A stretch of DNA of 12,173 bases from Chromatiales bacterium (GTDB lineage: Bacteria > Pseudomonadota > Gammaproteobacteria > UBA6429 > Thiohalophilaceae). How positions within the stretch are numbered: position 1 is the first letter of the stretch; each line of letters opens with the position of its first letter. The translations under genes and the position numbers were made by a program. Location of the stretch: NCBI GenBank assembly GCA_024641465.1, contig JAHEDB010000026.1, positions 1-12,173 of the forward strand. The letters are read 5' to 3'. The notes beneath the pieces were generated by a model. That model did not search any database, had not been told where the DNA came from, and saw nothing but the letters and a program-made list of their open reading frames with translations. Of the stretch, positions 6,805 through 12,173 are shown piece after piece.

Positions 6805-8007
6805 ATGAAAAAAATAACAATTCTGGGGTCGACCGGCTCAATCGGGGTCAGCACTCTCGATGTGATATCACGACATCCTGATCGATATTCCGTGTTTGCC
6901 CTTACCGCCCATTCCCAGGTCGAGAGGATGGTTGAGCAGTGCCGGCGATTCCAGCCGACATACGCCGTGATGGCCGATGCCAGTGCGGCGGAAAAGTTGC
7001 GTGGAAAATTGCAGGCGCAGGGGTCGGATGCCATGGTGTTGTCGGGCATGGAAGGCTTGAACGAAGTTGCGGCGCATGCAGAGGTGGATTTTGTGATGGC
7101 TGCGATTGTCGGCGCCGCCGGTCTGTTGCCAACCATGGCAGCCGTCAAACAGGGTAAACGGATCCTGCTCGCTAACAAAGAAGCACTGGTGATGTCGGGC
7201 CAGATATTCATTGATGCGGTACGGACCCATGGTGCCGAGTTGTTGCCCATCGATAGCGAACACAATGCGGTCTTTCAGTGTATGCCGGAGCAATATAACG
7301 GCAATTTGCGGGCACACGGCGTCAAGCGCATCATCCTTACTGCCTCGGGCGGTCCATTTCGCGATGCGCCGCTGGAATCCCTGACGAGCGTGACACCGGC
7401 ACAGGCCTGCGCCCATCCAAACTGGGAAATGGGTAAAAAGATCTCGGTCGACTCCGCCACCATGATGAACAAGGGGCTGGAGGTGATCGAGGCCTGCTGG
7501 TTGTTTAATGCGGCGGTGGAACAGGTGAGCGTGGCCATGCACCCGCAAAGCATCATCCATTCCATGGTCGAGTATGATGATGGTTCCATTCTGGCGCAGA
7601 TGGGGCAACCCGATATGCGCACACCGATTGCCCATGCCCTGGCCTGGCCGGAGCGTGTCGTATCCGGTGTCGGCAGCCTGGATCTGTTCAGCATGGGCAA
7701 ACTGGAATTCAAGCAGCCGGATATGCAGCGCTTCCCCTGTCTGCAACTGGCCTATGACGCCATGCATACCGGCGGCACGCAGACCGCGATCCTCAATGCC
7801 GCCAATGAAGTAGCGGTAGAGGCCTTTTTGCAGGGAAAAATCGCCTTTACCGACATCAGTACCATCATTGCCAGAGTTCTGTCATCGGCCACTCACCATG
7901 CGGCCACCTCGCTGGAGCTTATCCTCGACGATGATCGACAGGCCCGTGGTCTGGCCGCCGAGTTCGTCAATTCGATTAATAAAACATTTCGCAGGCAGGC
8001 CAGATAA
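6805..8007 (+). CDS. dxr: 1-deoxy-D-xylulose 5-phosphate reductoisomerase
   Basis: Dxr (IspC) rearranges and reduces DXP to 2-C-methyl-D-erythritol 4-phosphate with NADPH, the committed step of the MEP isoprenoid pathway and the target of fosmidomycin. The 400-residue product matches the family (E. coli 398). The NADPH-binding motif GSTGSIG is at 8-14 and ANKEALVMSG at 123-132. The divalent-metal ligands D150 and E152 are in PIDSEHNAVFQ, and E229 is in LEVIEACWLF. The substrate loop HPNWEMGKKISVDSATMMNK (204-223) and MHPQSIIHSMVEY (245-257) are intact. The ATG at 6805 immediately follows the cdsA stop (6802-6804), and its own Shine-Dalgarno is poor, suggesting coupling. Its product feeds UppS, encoded two genes upstream. 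Confidence 0.98.
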   Translation: MKKITILGSTGSIGVSTLDVISRHPDRYSVFALTAHSQVERMVEQCRRFQPTYAVMADASAAEKLRGKLQAQGSDAMVLSGMEGLNEVAAHAEVDFVMAAIVGAAGLLPTMAAVKQGKRILLANKEALVMSGQIFIDAVRTHGAELLPIDSEHNAVFQCMPEQYNGNLRAHGVKRIILTASGGPFRDAPLESLTSVTPAQACAHPNWEMGKKISVDSATMMNKGLEVIEACWLFNAAVEQVSVAMHPQSIIHSMVEYDDGSILAQMGQPDMRTPIAHALAWPERVVSGVGSLDLFSMGKLEFKQPDMQRFPCLQLAYDAMHTGGTQTAILNAANEVAVEAFLQGKIAFTDISTIIARVLSSATHHAATSLELILDDDRQARGLAAEFVNSINKTFRRQAR

Positions 8008-9374
8008 TGTTTGATTTTGTATATAGCCTGCTGGCCTTTATCGTGGCGATCAGTATCCTGGTGGCGGTGCATGAATTCGGTCATTTCTGGGTTGCCAAGC
8101 AACTGGGTGTGAAGGTGTTGCGGTTTTCCATCGGTTTTGGCCGACCCTTGTGGCAAAAGAAGTTTGGCCCGGATCAAACCGAATATGTAATAGCTGCGCT
8201 GCCCCTCGGCGGTTATGTCAAGATGCTCGACGAACGCGAAGGGGATGTGCCACCGGCCGATCTGGGCCGGGCCTTTAATCGTCAACCGGTAGCGAAACGC
8301 ATTGCTATCGTTGCAGCGGGACCGCTGTTTAATTTCATCTTTGCGATACTGGCCTACTGGTTGATGCTATCTATCGGTGTGACCGGCCTCAAACCGGTTA
8401 TCGGTGATATCGCCAGGGATTCGGTGCTGGCGAGGGCCGGGTTTGAGAAGAATGATGAGATCATCTCGATCAATGGCCAGTCCACACCGATCTGGGATGT
8501 GGCGCTACAGGAACTGATAGTCACGGCACTGAATCGTGAAACGGCGGAGGTCGAGGTCAGAAAAAACGGCAATCTGTCTGCGACGCAAACGCTGGATTTT
8601 CAGACAATAGAAAGTTATGAAGAGCCTGATCAGGCACTACAGGCCATCGGTCTGAAGCCGTGGCAGCCGGCGATTGAGGCCGTGGTGGGCAATATTCTGG
8701 AGGGTTCACCGGCCGCCATGGCCGGCCTGCAAGGCAAAGATAAAATAGTCCGTGTTGATGAAGCCCCGGTTAATGGCTGGGGCGATCTGGTTGAGTATGT
8801 CAGTGCGCGGCCAAATCAACGACTCCAGTTGCATATCATGAGGGATGGTAAACCGCTGGTATTGCAGATTACGCCCAAACAAATTGAGCGTGATGGTAAA
8901 AAGGTCGGGCAAATAGGTATTGGTCCGGCCAATGTTCCTTCCATCCCGGACGAGATGAAACGCGAGTACCGGTATCCGGTGTTGAGTGGCTTTGCGCAGG
9001 CCGGTGAAAAGGTCTGGCGCAACTCCGTGCTGACACTCAAGATGATGGGCAAGCTTGTTACGGGGCAGGTGTCGCTCAAGAATCTGAGTGGTCCGATCAA
9101 TATCGCCGTGTATGCCGGGTATTCCGCCAGTGCCGGGCTAGCACGCTTTCTGGATTTTCTCGCCATCGTGAGTATCAGCCTGGGGGTGATTAATCTGTTA
9201 CCCATTCCGGTACTGGATGGTGGGCACCTGTTATATTACGGAATAGAAATTGTCACACGACGTCCCGTCTCTGAAAAAATAGAAATGCTGGGTCAGCGTA
9301 TCGGTATCATGATCATTGTCATGATGATGGCGCTGGCAATTGGAAATGATATATCCAGATTGCTCGGTGGTTAG
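8007..9374 (+). CDS. rseP: Site-2 intramembrane zinc protease RseP
   Basis: RseP (MucP) cuts the anti-sigma factor RseA/MucA within the inner membrane after DegS cleavage, freeing the envelope-stress sigma factor; it also removes remnant signal peptides. The 455-residue product is near the usual 450. The zinc motif HEFGH (22-26) lies in the first membrane segment, and the third zinc ligand is in PVLDGGH (401-407) in the third segment. A second segment is about 98-120 and a fourth about 428-448. Two periplasmic PDZ domains lie between, roughly 125-205 and 220-292, the second containing EGSPAAMAGLQGKDKIV (232-248). The start overlaps the dxr stop as TAATG (8005-8009). Its position before bamA and skp places the stress protease with the genes whose failure it reports. 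Confidence 0.98.
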   Translation: MFDFVYSLLAFIVAISILVAVHEFGHFWVAKQLGVKVLRFSIGFGRPLWQKKFGPDQTEYVIAALPLGGYVKMLDEREGDVPPADLGRAFNRQPVAKRIAIVAAGPLFNFIFAILAYWLMLSIGVTGLKPVIGDIARDSVLARAGFEKNDEIISINGQSTPIWDVALQELIVTALNRETAEVEVRKNGNLSATQTLDFQTIESYEEPDQALQAIGLKPWQPAIEAVVGNILEGSPAAMAGLQGKDKIVRVDEAPVNGWGDLVEYVSARPNQRLQLHIMRDGKPLVLQITPKQIERDGKKVGQIGIGPANVPSIPDEMKREYRYPVLSGFAQAGEKVWRNSVLTLKMMGKLVTGQVSLKNLSGPINIAVYAGYSASAGLARFLDFLAIVSISLGVINLLPIPVLDGGHLLYYGIEIVTRRPVSEKIEMLGQRIGIMIIVMMMALAIGNDISRLLGG

Positions 9375-9383
9375 AAAGGCACA

Positions 9384-11690
9384 ATGAATCGAATTATTTT
9401 GTTGTTGGTGTTATTGGCCGCCGCTCCGGCTTACGCTAAAAATACATTTGTGGTCAAGGATATCCGCCTTGAGGGTTTGCAACGCATCGCTGCGGGTACC
9501 ATATTCAATTATCTGCCCGTCAAAGTGGGGGATGAATTCAGTGATACTATGTCGGCAGGGGCAATCCGCTCCCTGTACGGCACCGGCTTCTTTAAAGATG
9601 TGCGTCTGGAACGGGAAGGTAATGTCCTGGTGGTGTTTGTCGCGGAGAAGCCGGCTATCGCCGGCCTCAAGCTGGAAGGCAATAACGATATCCCAACGGA
9701 TAAACTCAAGGAGTCTCTCAAACTGATCGGCCTTGCCGAGGGGCGTGTGTTTGACCGTTCCGTGCTGGAGATGATCGAGCTGGAGTTGCAACGACAATAT
9801 TACAGCCTGGGCAAATATGCCGTAAAAATAGTCGCCGACGTTGTTCCGCTGGAGCGCAATCGGGTCGACATTCAGATCAAGATTACCGAGGGAGAGAAGG
9901 CGCAGGTATACGCGCTGAATATCATCGGCAATACCCGCTATCCAACCCGTGAGCTGTTGTTTCAGACCAGCCTGGGTGAGCCGGCATTGTTTGGTGGCCG
10001 GGAGAGTTATTCCAAGCAGATCCTGTCAGCCGATATCGAGGCCATCAAGTCCTATTATATGGACCGTGGTTATATCAACTTTGCGGTCAACTCGACCCAG
10101 GTATCGATCACGCCGGACAAGCAGGATGTGTATGTCACGGTCAATATCGCCGAGGGTGATCAGTTTAGCGTTAATAGCGTCAAACTTGCCGGCGAACTGA
10201 TCATCGATAAGGCCGAAATGAACAAGCTGGTTGAGATGCAGGCGGGCGATGTGTTTTCCCGCAGCAAGGTCAGCAATACACGGAAAAAAATCACTGAACG
10301 CCTGGCCGAGGAGGGTTATGCCTTTGCCAACGTCAATATTATTCCGGAAATCAATAACGACAAAAAACTGGTCGACCTGACCGTGTTTGTCGAGCCGGGC
10401 AGACGGGTCTATGTGCGACGGGTCAATATCGTCGGTAATATCAAGACCAAGGACCGGGTCGTGCGACGCGAGATCCGCCAGATGGAAGGCGGCAAAATGG
10501 CGACCGGCCTGATTGCCCAATCCCGTAATCGTCTCAATCGTACCGGCTTTTTTGAAGAGGTGGAGATCGAGACACCCGCCGTGCCGGGCGAAACCGATCT
10601 GGTCGATGTCAATTACAACCTGAAAGAACGCTCGACCGGCACCTTGCAGGCCGGTATCGGTTATTCCGATCAGAATGGTGCCCTGTTTACCTTTTCCGTC
10701 AGCCAGGAAAACTTCCTCGGTACAGGTAACCGCATGAGTATTAACATGAGCAATAGTGAAGTAGTGGATGAGTATCGAGTTAATTATACCAATCCCTATT
10801 ACACTGATAATGGTGTTAGTCGGGGCTTTAATGCCTTCTCCAGGAAGGTCGATGCCGGCAAGATAGGCGATATCTCTACCTATCAATCCAATACCTTTGG
10901 CGGGGATATGAGTTTTGGCGTCCCTATCAGCGAGACGAAATTTACCAATATCGGTCTGGGGTATGAGCATACCGAGTTGATATTGCCTCCACTAACAACA
11001 GATCAACAGGCTGATTATGACAGTGGTAATAAGGATGCCTACCCGCAAAACAAATTTACTGACGAATACGGTAGCATATACGGTTTATATAAATTGAACC
11101 TGGGTTGGCGGCACGATTCCCGCAATCGGGCCATTTTTGCCAGCGATGGGACCTTGCTCAGTTTTAGCACCGAATACGCCGTACCCGGTAGCGATCTGGA
11201 ATTTTATAAGTGGAATCTTAACTACGCACAGTATTTTTCCTTCACCAGCAAGACCAGCATCCTGTTGAACACGGAATTCGGTCATGGCGCGGGTCTGGGT
11301 GACACGAAGTCGTTGCCCTTTTTTGAAAACTACTATGCCGGTGGCAGCCGATCGGTTCGCGGTTATAAGGGTGGGACCCTGGGGCCAAAGGACAGCAATG
11401 ATCGATCTTTAGGTGGCACAAGTAGATTTGTCGGTAATTTGGAATTAATATTACCGAATCCATTTGCGGAACGCAGTGCGTCGACCCGGGTCAGTCTGTT
11501 CTGGGATGCGGGTTATGCCTATGGTGAGGAAGAACCGCTGACAACAAATTTGTTGCGTCATTCCTACGGTGTATCACTGATTTGGCTGACTCCGGTGGGT
11601 GCAATGCGGTTTAGTTATGCCGAACCCTATGATGCCGGTCCAAAAGATGATACTCAGCAATTCCAGTTTACCCTGGGTGCGCCATTCTAA
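9384..11690 (+). CDS. bamA: Outer-membrane protein assembly factor BamA
   Basis: BamA is the Omp85 core of the BAM complex, which folds beta-barrel proteins into the outer membrane. A Sec signal peptide covers residues 1-18, with likely cleavage at AYA|KN. Five POTRA domains follow (approximately 19-88, 89-168, 169-260, 261-340 and 341-418), then a 16-strand barrel to the C-terminus. The loop-6 VRGY motif (658-661; VRGF in many relatives) is present with SRS before it, and the chain ends in a terminal phenylalanine (QFQFTLGAPF), the outer-membrane targeting signature. At 768 residues it is shorter than E. coli (810), mostly because the stretch after VRGY is brief. I find no cysteine in the entire protein. 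AAGG (9376-9379) precedes the ATG by four bases. rseP ends nine bases upstream. Confidence 0.98.
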   Translation: MNRIILLLVLLAAAPAYAKNTFVVKDIRLEGLQRIAAGTIFNYLPVKVGDEFSDTMSAGAIRSLYGTGFFKDVRLEREGNVLVVFVAEKPAIAGLKLEGNNDIPTDKLKESLKLIGLAEGRVFDRSVLEMIELELQRQYYSLGKYAVKIVADVVPLERNRVDIQIKITEGEKAQVYALNIIGNTRYPTRELLFQTSLGEPALFGGRESYSKQILSADIEAIKSYYMDRGYINFAVNSTQVSITPDKQDVYVTVNIAEGDQFSVNSVKLAGELIIDKAEMNKLVEMQAGDVFSRSKVSNTRKKITERLAEEGYAFANVNIIPEINNDKKLVDLTVFVEPGRRVYVRRVNIVGNIKTKDRVVRREIRQMEGGKMATGLIAQSRNRLNRTGFFEEVEIETPAVPGETDLVDVNYNLKERSTGTLQAGIGYSDQNGALFTFSVSQENFLGTGNRMSINMSNSEVVDEYRVNYTNPYYTDNGVSRGFNAFSRKVDAGKIGDISTYQSNTFGGDMSFGVPISETKFTNIGLGYEHTELILPPLTTDQQADYDSGNKDAYPQNKFTDEYGSIYGLYKLNLGWRHDSRNRAIFASDGTLLSFSTEYAVPGSDLEFYKWNLNYAQYFSFTSKTSILLNTEFGHGAGLGDTKSLPFFENYYAGGSRSVRGYKGGTLGPKDSNDRSLGGTSRFVGNLELILPNPFAERSASTRVSLFWDAGYAYGEEEPLTTNLLRHSYGVSLIWLTPVGAMRFSYAEPYDAGPKDDTQQFQFTLGAPF

Positions 11691-11706
11691 TGAATTTGGG
11701 ATATTA

Positions 11707-12173
11707 ATGTATTTAAGCCGGATAAAAAACGCTGTTATTCCCTTTGCCATATTCGCCCTGTTCAGCGGCGCAGTGGCCGCGGAAGAACCCAGGCTTGGGT
11801 TTGTTAACACGGCGCGGATCCTCAAGGAGGCACCGCAGGCCGAAACGGCACGCAAAAAGCTCGAGTTTGAGTTTGCACCGCGTGACAAGAAAATCGTCGC
11901 CATGCAAAAAAAATTAAAAGCGATGGAGGATCAACTGGCCAAAGACGCGGTCGTGATGAGTGATGCGGCGCGAAAAAAACTCGAACGACAGATCATTTCA
12001 GACAAGCGGGATGTCAAACGCAGCAAGGAGGAATTCACCGAGGACCTCAATATCCGCAGAAATGAAGAACTCAATAAGTTACAGAAACTGGTCTACGATA
12101 CTATAGTGGCGCTGGCCAATGAACAAAAGTATGATCTTATCCTGGGTGACAGCGTGTTATTCGCCAGTAAACG
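11707..12173 (+). CDS. skp: Periplasmic chaperone Skp (OmpH family), C-terminus cut by window edge
   Basis: Skp is a trimeric periplasmic holdase that carries unfolded outer-membrane proteins to BAM. I translated 155 codons from ATG 11707; the frame is open to the edge, and only the last few residues should be missing from a family of about 160-175. A signal peptide (K/R at 5 and 7, hydrophobic core 9-23) ends in GAVAA, with cleavage after residue 24 or 25. The mature start RLGFVNTARILKEAPQA (29-45) is the typical first strand. A long charged helical stretch, about 45-135 and rich in K and E, forms the tentacles. EQKYDLILGDSVLFAS (139-154) matches the conserved C-terminal strand. GGGA (11698-11701) lies five bases before the start. 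It is the last gene seen in the bamA unit; lpxD and fabZ commonly follow in relatives. Confidence 0.95.
   Translation, partial: MYLSRIKNAVIPFAIFALFSGAVAAEEPRLGFVNTARILKEAPQAETARKKLEFEFAPRDKKIVAMQKKLKAMEDQLAKDAVVMSDAARKKLERQIISDKRDVKRSKEEFTEDLNIRRNEELNKLQKLVYDTIVALANEQKYDLILGDSVLFASK

Noticed and set aside
6868..7767. 299-codon open frame on the minus strand opposite dxr
   Set aside because: It is antisense to a complete dxr and shows no known motif; its His- and Gln-rich composition is typical of shadow frames. The same applies to the 314-codon minus frame at 10026-10970 opposite bamA and the 220-codon minus frame at 1956-2618 opposite rpsB.
9181..9383. SigmaE-type promoter before bamA within the end of rseP
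   Set aside because: The best candidate (GGAATAG 9240-9246 with TCTCTG 9268-9273) has a spacer of about 21 bases, too long, and poor -35 identity. No other convincing pair was seen by eye.

Overview
The window is a compact gammaproteobacterial housekeeping locus with no mobile or phage genes and no long gap. It carries a divergent pair of units around a 256-bp control region (1673-1928). Leftward: map, then glnD, whose 3' part lies beyond base 1. Rightward: rpsB-tsf-pyrH-frr-uppS-cdsA-dxr-rseP-bamA-skp, with skp cut by the right edge. The order uppS-cdsA-dxr is, from memory, the arrangement of pseudomonads and many sulfur- or methane-oxidising Gammaproteobacteria, whereas E. coli has dxr-uppS-cdsA. 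All proteins are gammaproteobacterial in type. I cannot name the genus.

Layout. Bases 1-1672 (minus strand) hold the N-terminal 301 codons of GlnD (PII uridylyltransferase) and the whole of methionine aminopeptidase, joined stop-to-start (TGAATG). Bases 1673-1928 hold a good sigma70 promoter for rpsB with a GC-rich discriminator, followed by a structured mRNA leader matching the gammaproteobacterial S2 autoregulatory leader (t44-like). Bases 1929-5171 encode translation and nucleotide functions: S2, EF-Ts, UMP kinase and ribosome recycling factor. Two strong hairpins separate rpsB from tsf. Bases 5217-9374 encode isoprenoid carrier synthesis (UppS), phospholipid precursor synthesis (CdsA), the MEP-pathway enzyme Dxr and the intramembrane protease RseP; these overlap or abut, so translation is probably coupled. 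Bases 9384-12173 encode BamA and the periplasmic chaperone Skp, which together serve outer-membrane protein assembly.

The genes link growth rate (ribosome, translation factors, PII nitrogen signalling) with envelope building. Dxr supplies isoprenoid precursors that UppS turns into undecaprenyl diphosphate. CdsA supplies CDP-diacylglycerol. RseP releases the envelope stress response when outer-membrane proteins misfold. BamA and Skp assemble those proteins.

I found no undescribed multi-gene system. The most unusual observation is a lysine/alanine-rich, histone-H1-like tail of about 54 residues on ribosomal protein S2, built from repeated TAKKK units. Next are the cysteine-free BamA with an apparently short loop 6, the tandem hairpins between rpsB and tsf, and the S2 leader.
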